NCBI GenBank assembly: GCA_910578425.1
Contig: CAJTQX010000040.1
Coordinates: 1 to 23,504 of the forward strand
Source of the DNA: an uncultured Anaerotignum sp.
GTDB taxonomy: Bacteria; Bacillota; Clostridia; Lachnospirales; Anaerotignaceae
Direction of reading: 5' to 3'
Length of the DNA stretch: 23,504 nucleotides
Shown here: positions 1 through 5,616 of the stretch, in pieces
Layout: each line of letters opens with the position of its first letter
Position numbering within the stretch: position 1 is the first letter of the stretch
The notes under the pieces: model-generated
Database searches by the model: none
The model's input: the letters and a program-made list of their open reading frames with translations, nothing else
Told to the model about the DNA's origin: nothing
Position numbers and translations under genes: made by a program

Positions 1-49
1 TGGCTTTCCCCTGTTGAGTTCCTTGTCCAATATGTTTGACAATCTTACA
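1..49 (+). repeat. Left copy of 49-bp inverted repeat
   Basis: The first 49 bases are the exact reverse complement of 23450-23498. The match ends sharply on the inner side at position 49/50; on the outer side the window begins at the repeat, so its full length is unknown. Inside it (27-46 approximately) lies an imperfect dyad, TTGTC-N10-GACAA, of the kind bound by site-specific recombinases. It sits about 70 bp before the first gene of a prophage lysis cassette. The identity of the two copies is directly visible; a role in recombination is inferred. Confidence 0.93.
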
Positions 50-119
50 TTTTTTGATGCGGATTTTGAGAGCGAAAGAGAGTTTTTCCAAGGTAGGGTT
101 TAGGCAAAAAGGAGGGGAT

Positions 120-404
120 ATGATGTATGTAGATGCGGGGACGGTTTTGGAGCTTGCCGCACTGCTGGGGGCATTCGGCACGCTGGGGGCATTGCTGTAT
201 AAGGTGTTCCGGTGGGTGGAGCGGCAGAAGGTGCAGGATGCGGAGATTGAGGCAATTAAAAAGGAGCAGTGTGTGATGTGCTATGGGTTGCTGGCGACGC
301 TGGATGGGCTGAAACAGTTGGGCGCGAATGGAAACGTTACGGACGCACACGAAAAGCTGGAAAAGCATTTGAACCAAAGCGCACATGACTGGGACGGGAG
401 GTAA
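120..404 (+). CDS. Small phage protein of the lysis cassette, one membrane segment
   Basis: A 94-residue protein. The start is taken at the first of two consecutive ATG codons, 120 and 123, because AAGGAGGGG lies just upstream at about 110-118. Residues about 6-28 (LELAALLGAFGTLGALLYKV) form a hydrophobic segment, followed by a charged helix (KVFRWVERQKVQDAEIEAIKKEQ) and a C-terminal part with GLLATLDGLKQLGANGNVTDA. Proteins of this pattern are common just ahead of holin genes in Clostridia prophages and are often mislabelled as transporter permeases. It opens a tightly packed rightward operon with the holin and lysin genes. A helper role in lysis is inferred from position. The family is recognised by pattern only. 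Confidence 0.8.
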   Translation: MMYVDAGTVLELAALLGAFGTLGALLYKVFRWVERQKVQDAEIEAIKKEQCVMCYGLLATLDGLKQLGANGNVTDAHEKLEKHLNQSAHDWDGR

Positions 405-409
405 ACGAC

Positions 410-667
410 ATGGAGAAGCGAAAAAAGCGGCGTTTTCGGACGTTTACCAAACGCGCGGTCATGGTGATTTTATTTGTTGCACTGCTGGATTTGCAGCTTT
501 CGTATGTGCTGGCGTTCATGGGCAGGGAGCAGATTGCGGAGAACCTTTCCAGCGACATTACGAAGGTCATTATCGGGACGATACTGGGGTATCTGGCGAA
601 GTCGTTCCTTGAAACGCGGGAGGAAGAAAAGGTCAGGCTGGAAGAAGAATGGAGGAATGGGGAATGA
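410..667 (+). CDS. Phage membrane protein, two membrane segments, holin-like
   Basis: An 85-residue protein with a very basic N-terminus (KRKKRRFRTFTKR), two hydrophobic segments at about residues 16-38 and 47-66, and a charged C-terminal tail (ETREEEKVRLEEEW). GGGAGG at about 395-400 precedes the ATG at 410. Its stop overlaps the next gene's start by ATGA (664-667). The small size, basic start and two membrane helices are typical of holin or holin-accessory proteins in Firmicutes phages. With the LLH holin next door, it may be a second pore component or an antiholin. This is inference; no named family was identified with certainty. Confidence 0.8.
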   Translation: MEKRKKRRFRTFTKRAVMVILFVALLDLQLSYVLAFMGREQIAENLSSDITKVIIGTILGYLAKSFLETREEEKVRLEEEWRNGE

Positions 668-1011
668 AATTTCTGGTTGAAAATTGGTACATCATCGTTG
701 CATTGCTGGCGGTCTTGGAGGCGGTCATTTACGCAGGGTATCGTTTCCTGAAGCTGCCGACGAAGGCACAGGCGGCGAAGGCTAGGGAATGGCTGCTGTG
801 GGCGGTCACGAACGCAGAGAAGGAGTTAGGCGGCGGTACGGGCAGGCTCAAGCTGCGGCAGGTGTACGATTTGTTTGTGCAGCGGTTTCCGGCCGTGGCG
901 ATGGCGGTTTCTTTTGATACGTTCAGCCAGTGGGTAGATGAGGCGTTGACAGAGATGCGGAAGATGCTGGCGGAGAATAAAGCGGCGGCGGAACTGGTGA
1001 AGGGGGAATGA
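664..1011 (+). CDS. Phage holin, LLH family
   Basis: A 115-residue protein. The start is set at ATG 664 rather than 649 because GGAGG at 651-655 is correctly placed for it and it overlaps the previous stop. Residues about 5-24 (VENWYIIVALLAVLEAVIYA) form one membrane helix. The cytoplasmic part carries the pattern typical of the LLH holin family (Holin_LLH): KAREWLLWAVTNAEKELGGG, then TGRLKLRQVYDLFVQRFP, then FDTFSQWVDEALTEMRKML. Known role of holins: they form lesions in the host membrane late in infection so that the lysin reaches the wall. The adjacent lysin gene supports this. Confidence 0.88.
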   Translation: MKFLVENWYIIVALLAVLEAVIYAGYRFLKLPTKAQAAKAREWLLWAVTNAEKELGGGTGRLKLRQVYDLFVQRFPAVAMAVSFDTFSQWVDEALTEMRKMLAENKAAAELVKGE

Positions 1012-1013
1012 AA

Positions 1014-1496
1014 ATGCCAAAAATGACAGGCGCGGAGCTGGTGGCCTTTGCCTGCTCCAAAATCGGCACGCCTTACGTCTACGGCATGAAGGGCGCAGTT
1101 ATGACGCTGGCGAATTATAACTACCTGAAGCGGCAGTATGGAAAAATGGTCTGGGACAGTGATGTAAAAAAAGTCGGGCAGGTCTGTGTGGACTGCTCCG
1201 GGCTGATTTCGTGGGCTTGTGGCATAGTGCTGGGATCGGCGCAGTGGTTTGAGCGGGCGAATATGAAGCGTCCCATATCCAGCATTGAGGACGCGCCGCT
1301 GGGTGCGTTGGTGTGGATGAAAGGGCATATCGGCGTTTACAACGGCATGAGGAACGGCGTGCCGTACTATATCGCCGCGGACGGGTCGGCGTATGGTGTA
1401 AGGGAGGTGCCGCTGAGCCGGAACAGATTCACGCACTGGCTGCTGGTAGAGGATGTTTTTGAGTATGGAACGAAGTGGTCGAAAAGGATAAAATGA
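1014..1496 (+). CDS. Phage endolysin, NlpC/P60 cysteine peptidase
   Basis: About 160 residues and a single catalytic domain without a visible wall-binding domain. The NlpC/P60 signature is clear: the catalytic Cys lies in VDCSGLISWA and the catalytic His in MKGHIGVYNG about 44 residues later, followed by an IAADGS segment where the third residue of the triad is expected. An in-frame ATG at 1008 overlaps the holin stop as ATGA, but the G-rich ribosome site touches it; ATG 1014 has a normal spacing. Role: cleavage of a peptide bond in peptidoglycan at the end of the lytic cycle, released by the holin encoded just upstream. No signal peptide is seen, which fits holin-dependent export. Confidence 0.92.
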   Translation: MPKMTGAELVAFACSKIGTPYVYGMKGAVMTLANYNYLKRQYGKMVWDSDVKKVGQVCVDCSGLISWACGIVLGSAQWFERANMKRPISSIEDAPLGALVWMKGHIGVYNGMRNGVPYYIAADGSAYGVREVPLSRNRFTHWLLVEDVFEYGTKWSKRIK

Positions 1497-1633
1497 TTAT
1501 CAACGGGAAAGAGTACGAGGTAAGCATGATACGCAAAGATGGCGTGACGTACATCAAGACAAGGGACTTGGTGCAGGCTGAGGGGATTGAAGTCAGGAGC
1601 CAGGGACGGATTCCGGTGATTTTAACGAAGTAA
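1493..1633 (+). CDS. 46-residue phage protein after the lysin
   Basis: A small ORF that starts inside the lysin stop (ATGA, 1493-1496), so it is probably translationally coupled. It begins MIINGKEYEVSMIRKDG and continues VTYIKTRDLVQAEGIEV, a pattern resembling the short repeat of copper-amine-oxidase-N-like or stalk-type domains (ING...VTYVPLRDL), which often appears as a separate small gene after amidases or lysins in clostridial phages. It may be a detached wall- or lysin-associated domain. The function is not established. The overlap and the in-frame coding pattern argue that it is real. Confidence 0.7.
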   Translation: MIINGKEYEVSMIRKDGVTYIKTRDLVQAEGIEVRSQGRIPVILTK

Positions 1634-1644
1634 CAAGTGACTTG

Positions 1645-1667
1645 AGGTGGGGCATAATGCCCCACTT
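1645..1667 (+). terminator. GC-rich hairpin after the lysis cassette
   Basis: Arms GTGGGGCA (1647-1654) and TGCCCCAC (1658-1665) pair perfectly around TAA, 14 bases after the 46-residue gene. No long T-run follows, only TTCT, so termination may be weak or factor-assisted. It marks the end of the late operon. Confidence 0.6.
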
Positions 1668-1744
1668 CTGGAGTGATGAGATTGAAAAACGGCACAAAAG
1701 TATTAAAATATAAAGAAAAATGTACAAAAATTACTTCAAAAAGA

Positions 1745-1773
1745 TTGATTTTTGCAAAAAATCCTCATATAAT
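1745..1773 (+). promoter_or_regulatory. Sigma-70-type promoter for the 63-aa/GNAT cassette
   Basis: TTGATT (1745-1750), a 17-base spacer and a perfect TATAAT (1768-1773). The predicted transcript would start near 1780 and lead to the AGGAGGTGA ribosome site at 1832-1840 and the ATG at 1848. An independent promoter between two terminators is the usual layout of prophage cargo genes. Confidence 0.75.
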
Positions 1774-1847
1774 AATCACAAGTAAGGAAGATTATGATAA
1801 AATAGCAATACAGAATTTTAGCTTTTAGAGCAGGAGGTGAGAGGAGT

Positions 1848-2039
1848 ATGGCAACTAAGAGCTTTTTGAAAGAGGTTGTGATAAGGGATTCAAAACTGGC
1901 TCGAGGTTTTGTGAATGCTCTAAGTGAATCTGCGGAAAAAGCAAAGGATAAAAGTCAAAAGTTGGATACGATTGAACTTAGCAGACCGAGTGAGGAGCTA
2001 AAGGCAGAGGAAGTAAAGGACTTTTTTGGTGTGAGATAG
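1848..2039 (+). CDS. 63-residue protein paired with the GNAT-like gene, possible antitoxin or partner
   Basis: A short, highly charged soluble protein. The N-terminal half (SFLKEVVIRDSKLARGFVNAL) looks helical; the middle (ESAEKAKDKSQK) is a charged linker; the C-terminus (LSRPSEELKAEEVKDFFG) looks like a short binding peptide. It has a strong ribosome site (AGGAGGTGA) and its stop lies 3 bases before the next gene. Small upstream partners of GNAT-like proteins in mobile DNA are sometimes antitoxins, and the size and arrangement fit that, but no DNA-binding motif (ribbon-helix-helix or HTH) is evident. The family is not recognised with certainty. An antitoxin or stabilising-partner role is an inference from gene order. 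Confidence 0.75.
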   Translation: MATKSFLKEVVIRDSKLARGFVNALSESAEKAKDKSQKLDTIELSRPSEELKAEEVKDFFGVR

Positions 2040-2042
2040 ATC

Positions 2043-2693
2043 ATGGAATCATTAGTTCGGGCAAAATTCAAAGAAATAAATTTAGAAGATATGCTGTCTC
2101 AACTTGGAGAGGATATGACAAAAAACATCCTCTCCTCTTTTGTGTGTGAGAAAAATCCTGACGTGGATAGCTTCCTCAAAGAAAAGGCAATTTTATTCTC
2201 GCAGAAAAACTATGCAAAAACTTTTTTGATATTTTGGGAAGCGGAAGAGAGCCAGTTTGGAAGAAGCACAAAAGAATTAGTGGGTTACTATGCCATAGCG
2301 CATAAATCTATAACGATTTCAAGAGATATGCCATCGGGTAATAAAATGGTTAGCAAAAAGTGGAGGGATATCTGCAAAGTTGCGAATACAAGAAGCAGTG
2401 AGGACAGTTGCGTTTTGTCTGCACATCTTATCGGGCAGTTGGGAAAAAACTATAATAACGGTAATAATCTTCTGATTAGCGGGGACGATTTATTGGGAAT
2501 GGCACTCAAAAAAGTGCTGGAGGTCATAAAATTAGCTGGTGGAAAAGTAGTTTATGTAGAGTGTGAAGATGAAAAAAAGCTCTTGGATTTCTATAACAGA
2601 AATAAATTTGAAGTCTTTGGTAAGAGAAGACTGGATAGGGACGAAACAGACTTAAAAGGAACATATTTGATGCAGTTATATAGGTATCTGTAA
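2043..2693 (+). CDS. GNAT-like N-acetyltransferase of prophage cargo type
   Basis: A 216-residue protein. The C-terminal half carries features of GNAT folds found in phages and mobile elements: LSAHLIGQLGKNYNNGNNLLISGDDLLGMALKKV (split: acyl-CoA-side strand and following helix), then KVVYVECEDEKKLLDFYNRNKF, the usual GNAT strand-helix with a Tyr near the end, and KGTYLMQLYRYL at the C-terminus. The N-terminal 90 residues are less typical. It follows the 63-residue gene by 3 bases without its own clear ribosome site, so translation is probably coupled. A terminator-like hairpin at 2106-2135 lies inside codons 22-31. The substrate is unknown; it could acetylate tRNA, protein or a small molecule, and a toxin role is only a possibility. 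Confidence 0.78.
   Translation: MESLVRAKFKEINLEDMLSQLGEDMTKNILSSFVCEKNPDVDSFLKEKAILFSQKNYAKTFLIFWEAEESQFGRSTKELVGYYAIAHKSITISRDMPSGNKMVSKKWRDICKVANTRSSEDSCVLSAHLIGQLGKNYNNGNNLLISGDDLLGMALKKVLEVIKLAGGKVVYVECEDEKKLLDFYNRNKFEVFGKRRLDRDETDLKGTYLMQLYRYL
2106..2139 (+). promoter_or_regulatory. Strong hairpin inside the 5' end of the GNAT-like gene
   Basis: Perfect 9-bp arms GGAGAGGAT (2106-2114) and ATCCTCTCC (2127-2135), a 12-base A-rich loop, then TCTTTTG. This is shaped like an intrinsic terminator yet lies about 60 bases into the coding sequence. It could lower downstream expression relative to the 63-residue gene, as in operons that must make more of the first product. The structure is visible; the function is inferred. 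Confidence 0.55.
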
Positions 2694-2703
2694 TTGTACA
2701 TAG

Positions 2704-2725
2704 CGGGGCGAAAGCCCTTTTTTTA
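2704..2725. terminator. Terminator between the GNAT-like gene and the minus-strand small gene
   Basis: GGGC-GAAA-GCCC (2706-2717) with a stable GNRA-type loop, followed by a run of seven T residues on the plus strand. It ends the GNAT cassette. The minus-strand gene ends at 2723, so the hairpin may also serve it weakly. Confidence 0.85.
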
Positions 2726-2968
2726 TTCCTCAACCAGTTCTTTCAGGAGCAGGGGAAGACATTTTATTCCGGCGCAAAAGCTCTCCTGTTCGACGGTAAG
2801 GACCAAATCATTCAGAAGGTTTTCCGCCTCAAGGTAATCGTCAGGATTCAGATGAAATTCGAGGAAGTCGTGCATGACTTCATACTCGACTTTCCTTTGC
2901 TGGATGGTCCGGCCTTTCGCCAGCTGTTCGGCTGCGTAGTTTTGGTACAGTAGATCGATTTGTTTCAT
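2723..2968 (-). CDS. Small helical protein, DUF6809-like
   Basis: An 81-residue protein. The start is taken at the ATG at 2968, preceded on its strand by GGAGG with 8-base spacing; an upstream in-frame ATG at 2998 has no such site. The sequence is mostly helical and acidic: MKQIDLLYQNYAAEQLAKG, then a middle part with HLNPDDYLEAENLLNDL, then EQESFCAGIKCLPLLLKEL. The late FxxGxK pattern resembles the small DUF6809-type proteins often seen in phages and mobile elements of Clostridia. No enzymatic motif is present. The function is unknown and the family assignment is tentative. Confidence 0.72.
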   Translation of the reverse strand: MKQIDLLYQNYAAEQLAKGRTIQQRKVEYEVMHDFLEFHLNPDDYLEAENLLNDLVLTVEQESFCAGIKCLPLLLKELVEE

Positions 2969-3010
2969 GGTATTACCTCCTTGTGGTGCAAAAAACAATG
3001 CTACAAGGAA

Positions 3011-3039
3011 ATTATACCTGAATATGCTGCTTTGAAAAG
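3011..3039 (-). promoter_or_regulatory. Candidate promoter of the DUF6809-like gene
   Basis: Read on the minus strand, a perfect TATAAT (complement at 3011-3016) lies about 40 bases before the start at 2968. Upstream, TTTTCA at 16-base spacing (complement at 3033-3038) is a poor -35 match. Confidence 0.5.
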
Positions 3040-3120
3040 TGGCTTGCGTTTTGGATATTTTGAATTATCGAAGAATGTTCTGAATACCCTATCGTAATCC
3101 GTTAGGACATAACGTAATCT

Positions 3121-3173
3121 GCTATAAAATAACAAAAGAAACAGAAGTTTGTCTAAAAGTGTTATTTTATAGC
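3121..3173. promoter_or_regulatory. 14-bp inverted repeat upstream of the XRE gene
   Basis: GCTATAAAATAACA (3121-3134) and its perfect complement (3160-3173) flank a 25-base spacer. The right arm ends directly before the GGAAGGA ribosome site of the XRE gene. The left arm contains TATAAA, a possible -10 element. It could be an operator for autoregulation by the downstream HTH protein, or an RNA stem in its leader. The arms are AT-rich and long enough to be unlikely by chance. Confidence 0.6.
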
Positions 3174-3190
3174 GGAAGGAGCAACGGCGT

Positions 3191-3451
3191 ATGATAAGGA
3201 TTTTACTATCTACGAAACTTGGTGAAGCCAGATGGACGCAGGCAGATTTGGCGAGGGCAACAGGGATTCGCCCCAATACGATTGGTGAATTGTACCATGA
3301 GTTTGCTGACAGGGTAAATTTAGAGCATTTGGATCTGATTTGTGAAGCCTTGAACTGCGAACTTAATGAACTGATGGTATGGGTGCCAAATAAACAGCCG
3401 AAAGTTGTACATACGAAAAACGGTACGCTGATTTCACCAATAGGCAGGTAG
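3191..3451 (+). CDS. XRE/Cro-type helix-turn-helix regulator
   Basis: An 86-residue protein consisting of one HTH domain. Residues about 5-65 contain the Cro/C1 pattern: KLGEARWTQADLARATGIRPNTIGEL for the HTH, then VNLEHLDLICEALNCELNELM, the characteristic last two helices of the YozG/XRE type. A 20-residue tail follows. GGAAGGA at 3174-3180 precedes the ATG. A 14-bp inverted repeat just upstream is a plausible operator. The regulator stands alone between a minus-strand gene and the cyclotransferase gene, so its targets cannot be told; control of neighbouring accessory genes is likely. Confidence 0.88.
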   Translation: MIRILLSTKLGEARWTQADLARATGIRPNTIGELYHEFADRVNLEHLDLICEALNCELNELMVWVPNKQPKVVHTKNGTLISPIGR

Positions 3452-3475
3452 TGCTGCAACGCTTCTGCCACAAAG

Positions 3476-3505
3476 AAAGACGTTCGCTGTCGGAACGTCT
3501 TTTTG
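3476..3505. terminator. Bidirectional terminator between XRE and cyclotransferase genes
   Basis: Stem AAAGACGTTC (3476-3485) with GAACGTCTTT (3493-3502) around a 7-base loop, followed by T residues on the plus strand and preceded by A residues. It lies between convergent genes and can serve both. Confidence 0.88.
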
Positions 3506-3507
3506 TG

Positions 3508-3957
3508 TTACAGGCGAATGCATTCGATGGTGTTTACCCGCAAAAATCCTGCAAGGATTTCAGCGTCAAAGGAGTTGTCCTGATAGCCCTGGCGGATTGT
3601 GCGGATATACTGTGCAGAAGGTCTTCCGGGAGCATGGCTCTCGTCCATGATATATACCATGGCTTTTTTCTTTTTCCCCTGGATTTCAACCATGATGTCT
3701 TTTTTGAAATAATACTTTGGATAGCCTTCATAAAAATCAAGTCGATTTTCGTCTTCCGGCTGGATATTCCATACCAAAACGGGTACGGAAGCCCCTTTCT
3801 TTCTTTTGATTGTGGCGTGTGCATTGCTCTTTGTGCCACGGAAAAGCAGTTCCCAATTCATTAGTATCCCTTTTGCGTAAATACTTGCAGAGGGGCAGCG
3901 AAAGGCCATCTGGTGCAGGTTCAGGTTGCTTCCATATGCGATATATAATTTCCCCAT
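3508..3957 (-). CDS. Gamma-glutamylcyclotransferase-like (GGCT/AIG2) protein
   Basis: A 149-residue protein of the GGCT/AIG2 fold. The N-terminal substrate loop MGKLYIAYGSNLN has the family's YGSNL motif, and the catalytic glutamate is in LDFYEGYPKYYFKKDI. The length is normal for the family. The start at 3957 follows GGAGG on its strand. Known chemistry: enzymes of this fold release gamma-glutamyl groups as 5-oxoproline or transfer gamma-glutamylamines. It lies 47 bp after the amidoligase gene on the same strand. GGCT-like proteins paired with GCS-fold amidoligases have been described in genome-context studies of amidoligases, where the ligase makes an isopeptide or gamma-glutamyl bond and the cyclotransferase breaks or trims it. 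The actual substrate is unknown. Confidence 0.9.
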   Translation of the reverse strand: MGKLYIAYGSNLNLHQMAFRCPSASIYAKGILMNWELLFRGTKSNAHATIKRKKGASVPVLVWNIQPEDENRLDFYEGYPKYYFKKDIMVEIQGKKKKAMVYIMDESHAPGRPSAQYIRTIRQGYQDNSFDAEILAGFLRVNTIECIRL

Positions 3958-4004
3958 AAGATTCCTCCATCCTCCCCGTATTGCCGATAGGTCAGCACAT
4001 CTTT

Positions 4005-4928
4005 TTATGCGGCAGGGTATGTGATTCTGGCGGCTTTTTTTAGCGGTGTCATAAGGTGCAGCCGGCAGGTCTTAAATTCGTCACCATATAGCCCTAATCT
4101 GTTTGTGAGGATATTCCGCATGATTGTAACCTTTTGGTCGGGGGTATAGCCCTCCATAGAACGGAATACTACCTTATCCTGAGATGTGATTGCCCAGGCG
4201 GATACCGCAAGGCAGAACTGGATATAGGCTTTAATTTTCCCAGCATGCAGGGTGCTGTTGAAAAGCCGGAATTCAACAGTGCCTTTGGAAAAATAGCTGT
4301 GCAGGTTGATACCATGGTAGCGGGTCGGATTATAGTGGGAATGGCTGATTCCGCTGGCATAGCCATCGTTTGCCTCGCTGTACCAGATGCGTTCAGCATC
4401 GGCTTTCGTCAATTTCGTCAGTTTTTTCATTTCTTTCAGGATATTTGCGTTGATTTTGCGGCACCAGTGCTGTTCTCTTTGCGAAATCTCAAGGGCTTCA
4501 TAAATCAGGTTTTGCCTGGAAATCATGAAATTTACGAGCCGCTTCAGGGAATTGGGCGTATGGTTTGCGCCGTCCACATGGACATGGATGCCGCAGCTGC
4601 TGTTTGTTACAGCACCGTTTTCCCTGAGCTTCCGGATGATTTTTTGAAGCAGGTCGATATCTTCATAATTCAGAGGGGGAGTGACCATTTCAACGCTGTA
4701 TTCATCAAGAGTTCCTCCCTGGCTGTTATTTCTGGTACATCTGATAGAACCGTCCCGCATTACTTTCCATTCCCTGCCGACAGGGTCTTTGATTATTTGT
4801 GTGTGGTAGACGTTTCTGTTTGCCTTTGAAGGTGACGTCCCGAAAAATTCAGCAATGATTTTTGCGGCTCCTGCCCTTGTAATGCCTGTCATTTCTACTT
4901 CGACTCCGAACAACTGGTTTTTCAACAT
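4005..4928 (-). CDS. Amidoligase family protein (glutamine synthetase/GCS-like fold)
   Basis: A 307-residue protein. The start is set at 4928, where GAGGAGG sits 8 bases upstream; an in-frame ATG at 4958 lacks one. Family motifs are in order: FGVEVEMTG at residues 7-15 (metal-binding glutamates E10 and E12), RDGSI at 58-62, EMVTPPL at 80-86, CGIHVHVDG at 112-120 and TVEFRLFN at 217-224 (Arg). Together these match the Amidoligase_2 family, related to glutamate-cysteine ligase, which uses ATP to join an amine to a carboxylate. It is the first gene of a two-gene operon with the GGCT protein. Such pairs are common in integrative elements; peptide tagging or a small gamma-glutamyl metabolite has been proposed for relatives. 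The specific substrate cannot be read from the sequence. Confidence 0.9.
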   Translation of the reverse strand: MLKNQLFGVEVEMTGITRAGAAKIIAEFFGTSPSKANRNVYHTQIIKDPVGREWKVMRDGSIRCTRNNSQGGTLDEYSVEMVTPPLNYEDIDLLQKIIRKLRENGAVTNSSCGIHVHVDGANHTPNSLKRLVNFMISRQNLIYEALEISQREQHWCRKINANILKEMKKLTKLTKADAERIWYSEANDGYASGISHSHYNPTRYHGINLHSYFSKGTVEFRLFNSTLHAGKIKAYIQFCLAVSAWAITSQDKVVFRSMEGYTPDQKVTIMRNILTNRLGLYGDEFKTCRLHLMTPLKKAARITYPAA

Positions 4929-4997
4929 AAAAGCATCCTCCTCAAATGTATATCTCATAATTCTGTTTTAGTGAATTTGTTTTCTGTTTATGCGAAT

Positions 4998-5025
4998 AAA
5001 TTACCATATGTACAGTAGCTGTCAA
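4998..5025 (-). promoter_or_regulatory. Promoter of the amidoligase-cyclotransferase operon
   Basis: On the minus strand, a perfect TTGACA (complement at 5020-5025), a 16-base spacer and TAATTT (complement at 4998-5003), about 70 bases before the start at 4928. It is divergent to the promoter at 5086-5115. Confidence 0.62.
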
Positions 5026-5085
5026 GCGTTTTAATGCAAAAAAATGAAAAAATATTCTGTTAAAACGGAAAAATAAGAAAAATAA

Positions 5086-5115
5086 TTGACAGAAAAAGAA
5101 TTACAATGTTATAGT
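5086..5115 (+). promoter_or_regulatory. Promoter reading into decayed small ORFs
   Basis: TTGACA (5086-5091), an 18-base spacer and TATAGT (5110-5115), followed by the ribosome site AAAAGGAGG at 5124-5132. The near-consensus promoter and ribosome site now lead only to very short reading frames, which suggests that the gene they served has decayed. Confidence 0.65.
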
Positions 5116-5145
5116 AAACTGGGAAAAGGAGGACGAGCCTTTGAT

Positions 5146-5517
5146 TTGAGGATTATTAAGAGTATTTGTAAGGAACTGCAATGGGAGATGGAGGATGTCG
5201 TGGAGATAAGGCTGTGAGATTGTTTTGAGATTTATAATCTCGTGAAATGTATGGACGGAATAGATTTATCGAAAAAATGGTTGAAAGACTGAATGGTTTT
5301 GAAGAGGAACGCACAAGGGAACATCTGCCAAGCAAAAAGGTTGACTAATTGTTTTGGAAAATGCAGTAAAACAGGGAATCCTTGTATGTTTTGCGTATAG
5401 GAACGAAACTGCTTTTCAAAAACTGAAAGAGGATTCCTTATGATAAAAAAAGAGTATCCGTTATGGGCATTGCCGGAAGAAATTTTTTCAGGCAACAGCC
5501 GTCAGCGTTTGACTTAA
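5146..5517 (+). pseudogene. Chain of decayed or very small ORFs
   Basis: Between the promoter at 5086 and the inverted-repeat element lie four short frames. A 23-codon frame starts at TTG 5146 and reads IIKSICKELQWEMEDVVEIR, which resembles the last helices of XRE/YozG regulators. A 33-residue frame runs from 5247 to 5348 (starts MYGRNRFIEKMVERLNGFEE). A frame of about 29 residues ends at 5443 (contains VKQGILVCFAYRNETAFQKL). A 25-residue frame at 5440-5517 starts inside the previous stop as ATGA (MIKKEYPLWALPEEIFSG). The ordered overlaps and codon-like texture suggest remnants of one or two real genes rather than random sequence. No product can be named beyond the XRE-like tail. Confidence 0.4.
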
Positions 5518-5584
5518 GAAACCGGCCCGAAGGAAAGATTTGTTTTCTTAAGTCAAGCAGCGTTTTCGGATACTCTTTTTTTAT
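5443..5584. repeat. 142-bp nested inverted-repeat element before the diguanylate cyclase gene
   Basis: An outer perfect 18-bp inverted repeat (5443-5460 and 5567-5584, core AAAAAAAGAGTATCCG) encloses a perfect 13-bp one, TTGACTTAAGAAA (5509-5521) with its complement (5544-5556), and a smaller TTGCC...GGCAA hairpin (5470-5495). As RNA this folds into a closed stem with two inner hairpins, ending in a T-run like a terminator. It could be a miniature transposable element, or a structured leader or terminator. It overlaps the last small ORF. None of the c-di-GMP riboswitch signatures I know is recognisable. Confidence 0.65.
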
Positions 5585-5616
5585 AGAAATGGCAGCGGCT
5601 TTATTTTGATATTATC

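Noticed and set aside
1676..1828. 50-residue frame between the lysis cassette and the 63-residue gene
   Set aside because: Its ribosome site is too close to the ATG, and a strong promoter (1745-1773) lies inside it, so it is probably not translated.
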